Source: Streptomyces justiciae (lineage in GTDB: Bacteria; Actinomycetota; Actinomycetes; Streptomycetales; Streptomycetaceae). Taken from it: a stretch of 64,000 nucleotides of DNA. The translations under genes and the position numbers were made by a program. The DNA lies in assembly GCF_015163075.1 (NCBI RefSeq), contig NZ_JADDXU010000003.1, positions 186,001 to 250,000 of the forward strand. The letters are read 5' to 3'. Below the pieces are notes generated by a model. That model saw nothing but the letters and a program-made list of their open reading frames with translations. It was not told where the DNA came from and searched no databases. This document shows positions 17,936 to 26,786 of the stretch, in pieces. Every line of letters begins with the position of its first letter. Position 1 is the first letter of the stretch.

Positions 17936-18207
17936 GATCAGCTCCCGCTCATAGGTCTGTGTCTTGTCCTCTGTCTTGAGCCTACGTGCTCCACCCAGGC
18001 ATCGCCCCAGCACTCTTTCGAGTGAGATGACGTCGAGTCCTATACCTGATCAAGGCCCACTTCCGGGCGGAAAAGAGGTGAAAGCCGTCCCTTCGCCACC
18101 CATTGGGAGGTAGGAAAGGTCCGGCACGTCGGCATCATGCGTCACACGTGCATTACGCAGCGTGATCAGCCGTGATCAGTCGTTGTCGGTCGTGGAGGGA
18201 GTGCCGG

Positions 18208-18960
18208 GTGGGTCAGCCGGAGATGCAGCCCGAGGGTCCGCCTCAGGACGAGCGGGGCGGGGAGGCGGCCGGGCTGCGGCCGGGCGACCTGACGGGGCGG
18301 ACGTTCCCCCTCGGGGACTGGGGCGAGCCCGCGCCCCGGCTCGACGAGCTGTACCGGTGGGTGGAGCGCGGGGCGCTCGACACCGCCGCCTGGTATCTCG
18401 CGGACCGGGTGTGGAAGCGGCGCGGCGCGCGGGCCCTGCGGGGCGGGGCGGCGGCCGGTGCGGTCGCCGGGGCCTCGCTGCCGCTGCTCGACCTCACCGG
18501 GGTGGTCGGCGGCGTCGCGGCCTGGGGGTATCTGGCGTTGCTCCTCGCCGTCGCGTGCGTCGCGGTTGATCGGTTCTTCGGGGTCACGTCCGGGTGGATA
18601 AGGGACGTGGCCACCGCGCAGGCCGTGCAGCGGCGGCTCCAGGTGCTCCAGTTCGACTGGGCCTCGGAGAGTGTGCGAGAGGTGCTGGGGCCGACCGAGG
18701 GGACCGCCGGGGAGGCCGCCGAGCGGTGTCTCGGGGTGCTGCGCCGGTTCTCCGAGGACGTGACCGAGCTGGTGCGGGTGGAGACGACGGACTGGATGGT
18801 GGAGTTCCGGACCGGGTCGGCGCCGCTCGGCATTCAGACGGCGGTGGCGGGGGCGCCGCGGGCGGATGCGAATGTGGTGCAGGGGAGGTTTCCGTTGCCG
18901 CCGGGGGCGGGGGGTGCGCGGCCTAACATGCCTCGGCAGCGGCCGCCGGAGCCCAGGTGA
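18208..18960 (+). CDS. SLATT-domain two-helix membrane protein
   Basis: About 250 aa. A Pro/Gly-rich N-terminus, the conserved LDELYRWVERGALDTAAWYLADRVWKR region (in parts), two adjacent transmembrane helices (GGAAAGAVAGASLPLLDL; AAWGYLALLLAVACVAVDRF), then a long helical cytoplasmic region with FDWASESVRE. This is the layout of SLATT (SMODS/SLOG-associating 2TM) proteins, predicted membrane effectors in bacterial conflict systems. Here it stands alone next to recR/ybaB, so it may be a housekeeping member. GTG start with GGAGGGAG about 8 bases upstream. Confidence 0.75.
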   Translation: MGQPEMQPEGPPQDERGGEAAGLRPGDLTGRTFPLGDWGEPAPRLDELYRWVERGALDTAAWYLADRVWKRRGARALRGGAAAGAVAGASLPLLDLTGVVGGVAAWGYLALLLAVACVAVDRFFGVTSGWIRDVATAQAVQRRLQVLQFDWASESVREVLGPTEGTAGEAAERCLGVLRRFSEDVTELVRVETTDWMVEFRTGSAPLGIQTAVAGAPRADANVVQGRFPLPPGAGGARPNMPRQRPPEPR

Positions 18961-18993
18961 CGCGGTAGGGGTTGGGGGTTGCGGTTTTCATGC

Positions 18994-19068
18994 GGGTGCG
19001 GGTGCGTTGTGGCTGGTCGCGCCCCGCGGCGGAGCCGCATATGAATACAGCCCCGCGCCCCTGAGGCG
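18994..19068 (-). repeat. Dispersed GGGGCGCGGGG palindromic element, copy 1
   Basis: On the minus strand this intergenic stretch reads AGGGGCGCGGGGCTG, then a GC-rich hairpin (GCGGCTCCGCCGC), then GCGCGACCAGCCACAACG. The same two blocks, GGGGCGCGGGG and GCGCGACC-GCCAC-ACG, occur at 41225-41299. It sits between the SLATT gene and the convergent membrane gene. It encodes nothing convincing; a role as transcription terminator is possible. Confidence 0.7.
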
Positions 19069-19074
19069 TTGCAG

Positions 19075-19635
19075 TCAGCCCAGGATCAAAAGCTCGGCCC
19101 CTACCAGCACGTCCACTACCGCACACCATTCCGCGAAGCTCGGCGCGACCACGCCCTTCAGCCTCTCCAGCGTCAGATGCGCCAAGTCCCACATCCCATG
19201 GCCCAACCACCCCGCCGCCACCACCCATCGGCCCACCTCCGGGTCCACCGCCAGGCCCGTCACCGCCAGCGCGCCGAAGGCCACCACCCCCGCCGCCTGC
19301 ACGCCCCACGCGCGAGGCGTGCCCCGTAGCCGTCCCCACAGCAGTACCGCCAGCGCGATGCCGATCATCGTGGTCGCCGGTGAGAACAGGTCCAGGGCCT
19401 GGAGGCCGAAGACGAGGACCAGGCCGCCGCCCAGTACCGGCCAGGTCGCCTTCGGTGTGCCCAGTTGGTTGATCACCACGTACAGCAGGGGCAGCAGCGG
19501 CAGTACCTGCCCGAAACCCTCGACCGAGTCCGCCGACGTGTCCGACGCGCTCGCCGCCGCCTGGGCCGCCCAGAGCGCGAGCGCCGCGAACGTCGGCCAA
19601 CGGCGGGTCAGCGGCGCTGTGTTGATGTGGGTCAT
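19075..19635 (-). CDS. Multi-pass membrane protein of unknown function
   Basis: 186 aa with about five to six hydrophobic helices (TFAALALWAAQAAASA; VLPLLPLLYVVINQL; WPVLGGGLVLVFGLQAL; MIGIALAVLLWGRL; WGVQAAGVVAFGALAVTGLA; CAVVDVLVGAELLIL). The GWLGHGMWDLAHL segment before the last helix suggests conserved polar residues inside the membrane. No family is recognised with certainty. The ATG at 19635 is the first before the hydrophobic region; the upstream extension to 19701 is less protein-like. It is divergent from the histidine kinase. Confidence 0.7.
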   Translation of the reverse strand: MTHINTAPLTRRWPTFAALALWAAQAAASASDTSADSVEGFGQVLPLLPLLYVVINQLGTPKATWPVLGGGLVLVFGLQALDLFSPATTMIGIALAVLLWGRLRGTPRAWGVQAAGVVAFGALAVTGLAVDPEVGRWVVAAGWLGHGMWDLAHLTLERLKGVVAPSFAEWCAVVDVLVGAELLILG

Positions 19636-19731
19636 GTCGTTCAGGGTGGTGGGGGCCGGAGTACGGCAGTAGTGCCGGGCGCGCACGTCGTCGTATGACA
19701 TCTGTCATCTCCCCGCTGCCACAATGACCGC

Positions 19732-20937
19732 GTGGACGAGGGGGCGGGGCTCGCGGGTTTCCGGCGGTACACGTGGTGGGCCGTGCCGGGGACCGTGCTG
19801 TGTGTGCTGGTGGTGGCGTACGGGGCCTGGGCGCTGGACGGGGACGTGCCGCTGTGGGCGCGGGTGCCCGTCGTGCCGGCGCTGGGCGTGCACGCCGTGG
19901 CCGCCGTCGTGCTGCTCGGTGGGTCGATGGAGGAGCGGGCACCTGCGTCGCGGCCGCGCGGGGGCTGGGTCGTCACCGCCTGTCTCGCCGCCGCCGTGCT
20001 CGCCGTACTGCCGTTGACGCGGCACAACTACGGGCTGTGGGCGGTCGCCCCGGCGGTGACCGTGGCGATCGTCGCCGCCGGTCTGCCCGCAGCTCCCGGC
20101 AGACGGTGGCTGATCGGCGGTGCCGTCGCGCTCGCGCTGTTGCCCGGCGGTGCGGTGAGTCTGGCCGCCGGGGACGGCGAGTTGGCGTACGCGGCGCTCT
20201 TCCCGGCCTGTCTGACGGCGTTCACCGTGTGGACGGTGCTCGGGCCGCTGTGGGCGTGGCGGATCGCGGGGCGGCTGGACCGGGCGCGGCGGCTGGAGGC
20301 GGAGCTGGCGGTGAAGGACGAGCGGCTGCGGTTCGCCTCCGACCTGCATGACATCCAGGGGCATCACCTCCAAGTCATCGCCCTGAAGGCTGAATTGGCG
20401 TCGCGGCTCGCCGAGGCCGATCCGCCGCGCGCCGCCGCCGAGATGCGGGAGATACGGCAGCTGTGCGCGGACGCGCTGCGGGACACGCGGGCCGTCGTGC
20501 AGGGCATTCGCCGTACGACGCTCGACGACGAGATCGCCAACGCCACCCGGGTGCTGGCGGCGGCCGGGATCGACGCGCGGATGAACCTCGAACCCGCCGC
20601 GAAGGACCGGCAGTTGGGTGATCCCGCTCGTAGTCTCCTCGGGCTCGTCATGCGTGAGGCCACCACCAACGTGCTGCGCCACAGCCAGGCCCGTACAGCG
20701 GAGGTCGACTACCGGCTCGTCGGCGACCTCGTCCGGTTGCGGATCGGCAACGACGGGGCGGTCACCCGTCCCGGCAGCGCCGACGGCACCGGGCTGCGGG
20801 CGCTCGCCGAGCGACTGCGGGGCGCGGGCGGGGAGTTGACCTGGGAACGGGCGGACGGCGACCGTTTCACGGTGACCGCGACACTGCCCGCCCAGAGGGC
20901 CGTCTCGACACGGCCCGCCCAGGAGGCCGCCGAGTGA
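19732..20937 (+). CDS. NarL-type (HisKA_3) sensor histidine kinase
   Basis: 401 aa. About five membrane helices in the first ~190 residues, a short coiled coil, the HisKA_3 box DLHDIQGHHLQ with the phosphorylated His, and a C-terminal HATPase (MREATTNVLRHSQA, GTGLRALAERLRG). Resembles the DesK type, in which the membrane domain is the sensor. GTG start. The stop overlaps a GTG (GTGA) that begins the first of two 13-codon micro-ORFs before the response regulator. Confidence 0.93.
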   Translation: MDEGAGLAGFRRYTWWAVPGTVLCVLVVAYGAWALDGDVPLWARVPVVPALGVHAVAAVVLLGGSMEERAPASRPRGGWVVTACLAAAVLAVLPLTRHNYGLWAVAPAVTVAIVAAGLPAAPGRRWLIGGAVALALLPGGAVSLAAGDGELAYAALFPACLTAFTVWTVLGPLWAWRIAGRLDRARRLEAELAVKDERLRFASDLHDIQGHHLQVIALKAELASRLAEADPPRAAAEMREIRQLCADALRDTRAVVQGIRRTTLDDEIANATRVLAAAGIDARMNLEPAAKDRQLGDPARSLLGLVMREATTNVLRHSQARTAEVDYRLVGDLVRLRIGNDGAVTRPGSADGTGLRALAERLRGAGGELTWERADGDRFTVTATLPAQRAVSTRPAQEAAE

Positions 20938-20975
20938 TCCGGCTCGACGCTGCCGCCCAAGGGGCCCCCAAGTGA
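20934..20975 (+). CDS. Coupled micro-ORF 1 (13 codons)
   Basis: GTG-initiated frame encoding MIRLDAAAQGAPK. It overlaps the kinase stop (GTGA) and has AGGAGG 7 bases upstream. Its own stop overlaps the start of micro-ORF 2. Its first four codons are those of the response regulator (MIRL). It looks like a tandem duplicate of the regulator's start region. Translation is inferred, not shown. Confidence 0.45.
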   Translation: MIRLDAAAQGAPK

Positions 20976-21013
20976 TCCGGCTCGACGCTGCCGTCCAAGG
21001 GGCCGCCAAGTGA
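20972..21013 (+). CDS. Coupled micro-ORF 2 (13 codons)
   Basis: Second 38-bp repeat unit, encoding MIRLDAAVQGAAK. It starts in the stop of micro-ORF 1 (GTGA), with AAGGGG 8 bases upstream, and ends in the start of the response regulator (GTGA). Only two residues differ from micro-ORF 1. It links kinase and regulator translation in an unbroken chain of overlaps. Confidence 0.45.
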   Translation: MIRLDAAVQGAAK

Positions 21014-21615
21014 TCCGGCTTCTCCTCGCCGATGACGAGGATCTCCTGCGCGGTGCCCTGGCCGCGCTGCTCTCCCTGGAGGACGACCTCACCGTGGTCG
21101 CGGAGGCCGCGACCTCCACCGATGCCGTACGGCTCGCCCTGGAACACCGGCCCGACATCGCCGTACTGGATCTCGAGATGCCGCCCACGGACGGGCTGCG
21201 GGCCGCCGAGGAGATCCGGGCCGGGCGGCCGGGCACCCGCGTCGTCCTCGTGACCCGGCACGCCCGGCCCGCCGTGCTGCGCCGCGCGCTGGCCGCCGGG
21301 GTGCGCGGGTTCGTGCCCAAGACCACCCCTGCCGCCCGGCTGTCCGAGATCCTCCGGGACATCGCCGCCGGGCGCCGTTACGTCGACCCGGACATCGCCG
21401 CGTCCGCGCTGACCGAGGACGACTGCCCGCTCAGCGCACGGGAGTTGGAGGTGCTGCGGGCGGCCCGTACGGGGGCGTCGGTGGCGGAGATCGCCGCGCA
21501 GGTCCATCTGGCGCAGGGGACCGTGCGCAACTACCTCTCCGCCGCGATGTCCAAGCTGGGGGCCACGACACGGCATGCCGCAGCCCATCACGCGTGGCAG
21601 CAAGGGTGGATCTAG
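21010..21615 (+). CDS. NarL/FixJ-family response regulator
   Basis: 201 aa. Receiver domain with ADDED acidic pocket, phosphoacceptor Asp54 (AVLDLEMP) and Lys in FVPKTT; C-terminal LuxR-type helix-turn-helix (LSARELEVLRAARTG, then VHLAQGTVRNYLSAAMSKL). Cognate to the kinase just upstream. GTG start preceded by AAGGGG and by two imperfect 38-bp copies of its own start region. It ends 6 bp from the convergent M28 peptidase. Confidence 0.93.
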   Translation: MIRLLLADDEDLLRGALAALLSLEDDLTVVAEAATSTDAVRLALEHRPDIAVLDLEMPPTDGLRAAEEIRAGRPGTRVVLVTRHARPAVLRRALAAGVRGFVPKTTPAARLSEILRDIAAGRRYVDPDIAASALTEDDCPLSARELEVLRAARTGASVAEIAAQVHLAQGTVRNYLSAAMSKLGATTRHAAAHHAWQQGWI

Positions 21616-21621
21616 CAGCGG

Positions 21622-23067
21622 TCAGGCCTGCGGGTCGGGGAAGGCCACCGGGCTTCTGAGCCCCTTCGCGTTCACGGCCCGTACCCCGAAGAAGACGTTG
21701 TCCTTCGACAGGTCGATCTCGTACGTCGTCACGTCGCCGACCGGGATGACATGCGTCCACTCGGGCGCCGTCGTCTCCCGCCACACGACCTCGTAGCCGG
21801 CGAGATCCGGTTCCGTGCCCCGCGTCCACACCAGCCGGGTGGAGTTGGTGAGCAGGGTCGTGACGATCTTCGCGCCCCTCGGGGTGCCCGGGGCCTGCGC
21901 CAGCGTCCACAGCGCCGCCCCGTTGACCTTGGCGACCCGCCCCACGAAGTCGAAGTCGCAGAACTCGGGCAGGTCGCCGTACTGCTTGCCGTCCTCGACG
22001 CGGACGTCCTGGTGCTGGTGGGCGAAGTCCTCGGCAGGCTCGGTGAAGCGGGCAGCCGGGTAGGCGCGTTCGAGGAACGGGATGTGGTCGCCACCGCGGC
22101 GGTAACGGTCCCGGCGGTAGACGACACGGACGTGCATGCCGGTGGCCTCGTTGTCGGCCACGTCCCTCACGAAGCGGGCGAGTTGGCGGGTGGCCGAGTC
22201 GTTCTCGCCGCCCACCGAACGGCGGATCGCGGCCTGTTCGGGGGTCTCGGAGGACGGCACGCCTTCCGCGAAGAGACGGATGGTGTACGGGTCGCGGGTG
22301 CCGTCGTCCGCGGTCGGGCTGCCGACGATGTCGTTGGTGAACATGCCCTGGACGTCCGCCCCGGCGGCCTTGAACTGCTGGGCCATGTAGGCCGATCCGA
22401 ACAGGCCCTGCTCCTCCCCCGCCACCGCCGCGAACACGATCGTCGCGGCGGGACGGCGTTTCGCCATCACCCGCGCCAGCTCCAGGACGACCGCCACCCC
22501 GGACGCGTCGTCGTCGGCGCCCGGCGCGTCGGAGGTGGCGTCCATGACGTCGGTGACGCGGGAGTCGTAGTGCCCGGAGACGACGTAGATCCGGTCCGGC
22601 GTCACCGAACCGCGCAGGGTCGCGATGACGTTGGTGATCCGGGTGGGCGTCGGGATGCGCGGGCCCGGTTCCTGGACGTACGACTGGAGTTCCGCCGTCA
22701 TCCGGCCGCCCGAGCCGGCGGCGTACGAACGCAGCTCCGCCAGCAGCCAGTCGCGGGCGGCGCCGATGCCGCGGGCCGGGTCGTCCTGGGCGGAGAGGGT
22801 GTGGCGGGTGCCGAAGGAGACGAGCTTGCGGACCGTGGCCTCGATGCGGGCGGGGTCGATCTCCCGTAACAGCGCCCGGAGTTCACGGCTCGGGGGCTGG
22901 GCGGTGGCGGGTGGCCGGCCACCGGGCGAGGCTGCCTCGGCCACATCGGCCGGTGCCGCCTCTGCCCAGTCGGCCGGTGCCGCCTCGGCCGCGCCGGTCC
23001 CCGCGGCGCCCGCGGTCAGCGCGGCCCCTCCCGTCGCGGTCAGGACCGTTCTTCTGCTGGGACGCAT
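21622..23067 (-). CDS. Tat-exported M28 family zinc aminopeptidase
   Basis: 481 aa. Twin-arginine signal (PSRRTVLTATGGAALTAG) with an Ala-rich, partly repeated spacer (AAPADWAEAAPADVAEAA). M28 metal site residues are visible in order: SGHYDSR, GADDDASG, AGEEQGL and RGGDHIPF, consistent with a two-zinc aminopeptidase. The C-terminal ~95 residues look like a fibronectin-III-type domain (LVWTRGTEPDLAGYEVVWRE). Expected to trim peptides outside the cell. Confidence 0.92.
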   Translation of the reverse strand: MRPSRRTVLTATGGAALTAGAAGTGAAEAAPADWAEAAPADVAEAASPGGRPPATAQPPSRELRALLREIDPARIEATVRKLVSFGTRHTLSAQDDPARGIGAARDWLLAELRSYAAGSGGRMTAELQSYVQEPGPRIPTPTRITNVIATLRGSVTPDRIYVVSGHYDSRVTDVMDATSDAPGADDDASGVAVVLELARVMAKRRPAATIVFAAVAGEEQGLFGSAYMAQQFKAAGADVQGMFTNDIVGSPTADDGTRDPYTIRLFAEGVPSSETPEQAAIRRSVGGENDSATRQLARFVRDVADNEATGMHVRVVYRRDRYRRGGDHIPFLERAYPAARFTEPAEDFAHQHQDVRVEDGKQYGDLPEFCDFDFVGRVAKVNGAALWTLAQAPGTPRGAKIVTTLLTNSTRLVWTRGTEPDLAGYEVVWRETTAPEWTHVIPVGDVTTYEIDLSKDNVFFGVRAVNAKGLRSPVAFPDPQA

Positions 23068-23100
23068 GCGCCCTCCCGGGGTCAGTGGGTCAGGATGCCG

Positions 23101-24600
23101 TCACCCACACAACTCCTCTTGCCGCTCGCACGGAAGATGGCCGTACTCGCGGATCACGTCCTGGCTCGTGGCCTCGTCGAGGTAGGCGAGGAAGGCGGCG
23201 GCGAGCGAACCGGGCTGTGCGGCGCGGTGGGTGTAGGCGTACTCGACGCCCCGGTAGGGATAGCGGTCGGTCTTCACGGACGGGGCGATGCCGTCGAGCG
23301 GCACGGCCCGCACGCCCTCGTGGCCTGCCGCGACGGTGAGTTCGCTGTAGCCGATCGCCCCCGGCACCTTGCTCACCGCCTCCAACACGTCTTCCGTGGA
23401 GTCGAGTTCGCATCGCACGACGGACGCCGAGCGGTCGTCCTTGTGGACGCAGTCCAGTGATGTGCTCGGCACCCGCTCCCAGGTGCCGAGGACGCGCTGC
23501 TGGAAGGTCTGCCGGGTGCCGGAGTCGGCGTTGCGGCTGACGAGGGTGACCGGCAGGTCGGGGAGGTTGGGGTCGAGTTGGCGCCAGCGGGTGATCTCGC
23601 CGCCGTAGAGCCGTCGTACGTCCTGTTTCGACAGGCCCTGAGCGCCTAGGGCGATCCGGTCGTTCACGACGAGCGTGAAGGCCGACAGCGCGACCTTCTC
23701 GCCGTGCAGGCCGAGGCGGGCGCCCATGGGGCCGTCCGAGAAAGCGATGACGTCCTTCGTGCCCTCGGCGGCGAGTTCGGCGACTCCGGCCTCGCTGCCG
23801 CGCGCCTCGACGGTGAGGTCGGCGCCCTCGCAGTCCTTCTCGTACTCCTTCGCGAGCGTCCTGACCACCGGCGCGAAGGCGGTCGAGCCGGTGATCCTCA
23901 GCGAGCCCTGTTCGCAGCCGAGCGGGGGTCTGGTGTCGTCGCGGGCGACGATGATGCCGGCGAGGGCGACGACGGAGAGTGTGAGCAGGGCGGTGAAGAG
24001 CCGGGCCGGGCCGCTGAGCAGGGGCGGGGTCTCGTCCGGGGTCGCGCTGCGGTTGGGGTGCACCTCGCCCTCGCGGAGGCCGCCGGTGAGCCGTATCTCG
24101 CGGCCCACGTCGCCGCCGGACAGCAGCACGAGCAGCTTGAAGTGGTCGCCGCGGTTGAGCGGGACGCGGGGGATACGGAGCCGGTTGCCCTCGTAGCCGA
24201 AGCCGCGTTCCGGGGTGAAGTGGTCCATGAGGTGGTCGCGGTCGGTGGGCTGGGTGACCGAGACGCCGCGGATGGTGCGGTCGGTGAAGACGGCGGTCAG
24301 GCCGTGCGGGGCGGGGCCCGTGTAGTCGTCGCGGTCGATGCCCTGCGAGCCGTCGTTCTCGACGCGGAGGAGGACGAGGGTGGCGTCGGCCATGTCCGGG
24401 GCCTCGTTGAACAGGCCCAGGCGGACGTTGGCCCGGCCCGAACGGACATCGTCGCCGATGGGGTTGTCCATCTGGACGCGGTAGCCGATGCGCTTGCGGC
24501 GCGGCACCCGGCGCTCGTACCAGACCATGACCCCGGACGCGGCGATGCCGAGGACGGCGGTCCCGACGGCGACGAGGTTCTCTGCGCTCAGCCATTCCAC
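23101..24600 (-). CDS. Membrane-anchored PstS-like phosphate/anion-binding protein
   Basis: About 499 aa with an unusual layout: an N-terminal helix (ENLVAVGTAVLGIAASGVMVW), a ~170-residue beta-rich domain (VQMDNPIGDDVRSGRANVRL), a second helix (LFTALLTLSVVALAGIIVA), then a PstS-like periplasmic-binding domain with ITGSTAFAPVVRTLAKEY, FSDGPMG, RRLYGGEITRW and VSRNADSGTRQTFQ, ending in Cys pairs. No pstCAB genes are nearby, so this is more likely a sensor or scavenging protein than a transporter part. GTG start at 24600 chosen over an upstream ATG because the hydrophobic N-terminus then starts cleanly. Confidence 0.8.
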   Translation of the reverse strand: MEWLSAENLVAVGTAVLGIAASGVMVWYERRVPRRKRIGYRVQMDNPIGDDVRSGRANVRLGLFNEAPDMADATLVLLRVENDGSQGIDRDDYTGPAPHGLTAVFTDRTIRGVSVTQPTDRDHLMDHFTPERGFGYEGNRLRIPRVPLNRGDHFKLLVLLSGGDVGREIRLTGGLREGEVHPNRSATPDETPPLLSGPARLFTALLTLSVVALAGIIVARDDTRPPLGCEQGSLRITGSTAFAPVVRTLAKEYEKDCEGADLTVEARGSEAGVAELAAEGTKDVIAFSDGPMGARLGLHGEKVALSAFTLVVNDRIALGAQGLSKQDVRRLYGGEITRWRQLDPNLPDLPVTLVSRNADSGTRQTFQQRVLGTWERVPSTSLDCVHKDDRSASVVRCELDSTEDVLEAVSKVPGAIGYSELTVAAGHEGVRAVPLDGIAPSVKTDRYPYRGVEYAYTHRAAQPGSLAAAFLAYLDEATSQDVIREYGHLPCERQEELCG

Positions 24601-24657
24601 CGACGGGACCGTACGAGTGTGCGGCCTCAACGCCCTTACCGTGGCGCGTACTTCGCG

Positions 24658-26580
24658 TTACTGCTTGGTGTACGTCAGCTTCTCGCCGCTGCCGGTGTTG
24701 ACGCGCTCCAGGGTGCCGTCCGGCTTGAGGGTGATCTCGGTGGCCGCGCCCGGGGTGCACGAGGTGGCGGGCTCGCCGACCGTCACCGTGGACGGGCCGA
24801 TCTCCAACGGGCCGTCGCTGCCGGGTGATTCGGTGAGCGCGGCCTGGAACACGCAGTGGTAGTCGGGGCCGTCGGCGACGAGCGAGAGCACTGTGTCGCC
24901 CACTTCGCCCTGCTGGATGGTGAGTTGGCGGGTGTGGTGGCCGTCCGCGTTGTCGATGCCCGCGGTCCAGGTGCCGAGGTAGCCGGCGGGGACGGTGCCG
25001 TCCGCCGGGGCCGAGGTGGTGGGCGTCGGCGAGGGCTCGGTGGGGGTGGGCGAGGGGCCGGGGGTCGTGGGCGCGCTGGTGGTGGGCGTGGGGTCGGCCT
25101 TCTCTCCGTCGCCGCCGCTGCTCATCAGCGCGTAGACCGAGCCTCCGGCGCCGAGCGCGACGACCAGGGCGACGGCGACGAGCGCGATCGTGGACCGGCC
25201 GCTGCGGCGCGGGGGGTCGGGCTGGGGGTGCGGTTGCTGGGGATAGGGGGCGCCGGGGCCGTAGGGCGGGGTGGCGCCGGGGCCGCCGCTGTACGGGTTG
25301 TACTGCGCCGGGACACCGGGCGCCCAGGGCTGCTGGGGGTGGCCGTAGGCGGGGGTGGACGGGGGCGGGGGCGCGTACTGCTGGGGCGGCTGCTGCGGGT
25401 AGCCGTACGCGGGATGGGCGGGCGGTGTCCCGCCCACGGGCGCGGGAGGGGCCGGCGGAGGGGTCGTGCCGCCGTACTGCCCGACGGCGGTCGGCAGATG
25501 GTTCAACGGCGCCCCGCCGCCGGGCTGCCCGGGCACGGGCGGCGCGTCCTCGGCGGCGGCGGAGGCATGCTCGGGCGCCACCTCACCGCCCACGCCCTGA
25601 GCGGCTCCGGCAGCCCCGGCACCCCCAGCGCCCTCGCCGCCAACGCGCCCCCCGTCGCCCTCCGGGTCCTCCGTCTCCAGCAACTGCACGGCATGCCGCC
25701 CGAGTTGCGCCACCAGCGCGCTCGGCAGCCACGGGTCGCGGGAGCGGCCGCCGGACACCGTGTCCTCGGCGCCGGTGCGTTCCAGGACCTGGTCCAGGGG
25801 CGGGCGGGCGGCCGGGTCCTTCTTCAGGCAGTCCCGTACGAGGTCGGCGAGGCCCTCCGGGACCCCCTCCAGGTCGGGTTCCTCCTGGGCGATCCGGAAC
25901 ATGAGCGCGTGCACGCCACTTCCCCCGGCACCGAAGGGAAGCTTGCCGGTCGCGGCGTACGCGAGCACGGAGCCCAGGCAGAAGACGTCGCACGCAGGCG
26001 TGATCCGGTCGCCCCGCACCTGCTCGGGCGCCATGAACCCGGGCGAGCCGACCAGCGCGCCGGTCCTCGTCAGGCCCCCGTCGGTCACCGTCTCCAGGGC
26101 CCGCGCGATGCCGAAGTCGATGACCCGCGGCCCGTCGATCGTCACCAGCACGTTGGAGGGCTTCAGGTCCCGGTGGATGATCCCGGCGGCGTGGATGTCC
26201 TTGAGCGCGTGCGCGAGCCCGGCGGCGAGGATCTTCACCGACCGCTCGGGCAGCGCCCCGTGATCATGACCGACGACCTGCTGGAGGCTCGGCCCGGCGA
26301 CGTACCCGGTGGCGACCCAGGGCACCACGGCCTCGGTGTCGGCGTCGAGGACGGGCGCCGTCCAGTACCCGCCGACCTGCCGGGCGGCCTGCACCTCCTG
26401 CCGGAACCGCGCCCGGAACTCCTCCTGCGCGGCGAGCTCCTCCCGTACCAGCTTCACGGCGACGGTCCGCCCCCGCTCCGACCGCGCGAGATACACCTGC
26501 CCCATCCCACCGGCCCCGAGCCGCGCCAGCAGCCGATACGCCCCGATCCTCTGCGGATCCCCGGCCCCCAGCTTCTCCAT
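24658..26580 (-). CDS. PASTA-less membrane Ser/Thr protein kinase (Hanks type)
   Basis: 640 aa. The kinase domain occupies roughly residues 10-270: P-loop GAGGMGQVY, Lys43 (VAVK), catalytic Asp138 (HRDLKPSN), Asp155 (DFG) and APE-type MAPEQV. A Pro/Gly/Tyr/Gln-rich linker (YPQQP repeats) leads to a single membrane helix near 460-485, then a Thr/Pro stretch and a ~110-residue exported domain (YLGTWTAGIDNADG, VLSLVADGPDYHCVF). ATG start with GGGGAGGG upstream. It lies directly upstream of the PstS-like gene on the same strand, which suggests joint sensing. Confidence 0.93.
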   Translation of the reverse strand: MEKLGAGDPQRIGAYRLLARLGAGGMGQVYLARSERGRTVAVKLVREELAAQEEFRARFRQEVQAARQVGGYWTAPVLDADTEAVVPWVATGYVAGPSLQQVVGHDHGALPERSVKILAAGLAHALKDIHAAGIIHRDLKPSNVLVTIDGPRVIDFGIARALETVTDGGLTRTGALVGSPGFMAPEQVRGDRITPACDVFCLGSVLAYAATGKLPFGAGGSGVHALMFRIAQEEPDLEGVPEGLADLVRDCLKKDPAARPPLDQVLERTGAEDTVSGGRSRDPWLPSALVAQLGRHAVQLLETEDPEGDGGRVGGEGAGGAGAAGAAQGVGGEVAPEHASAAAEDAPPVPGQPGGGAPLNHLPTAVGQYGGTTPPPAPPAPVGGTPPAHPAYGYPQQPPQQYAPPPPSTPAYGHPQQPWAPGVPAQYNPYSGGPGATPPYGPGAPYPQQPHPQPDPPRRSGRSTIALVAVALVVALGAGGSVYALMSSGGDGEKADPTPTTSAPTTPGPSPTPTEPSPTPTTSAPADGTVPAGYLGTWTAGIDNADGHHTRQLTIQQGEVGDTVLSLVADGPDYHCVFQAALTESPGSDGPLEIGPSTVTVGEPATSCTPGAATEITLKPDGTLERVNTGSGEKLTYTKQ

Positions 26581-26786
26581 CGCAGGCCCTCCCCGTACTC
26601 CCCCGACACGTGCCTGTGCGTGAGGCTCACGATAGTGCGGTCCTACGAGGTGACGGACGCCCCGGGTTCGACGGTTCCTCAAGACCTGTGTCTTACGCCA
26701 AGCCCGACAACCTGTCGCGGAAACCCCCTGTCCACAGACAGGACGCCGATACCGCTTCCGCATCGCGGACATTTACGCTCACTCGC

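Noticed and set aside
18014..18207. Possible cobalamin-type riboswitch (GGTGAAAGCCG...GCCACC) or other structured RNA upstream of the SLATT gene
   Set aside because: The order of boxes does not fit the B12 consensus and no downstream gene is related to cobalamin; no known RNA could be matched by eye.
26728..26743. CTGTCCACA as a further DnaA box upstream of the aminotransferase
   Set aside because: One mismatch to the box, single copy, and part of a short CCTGT/ACAGG dyad; not enough evidence.
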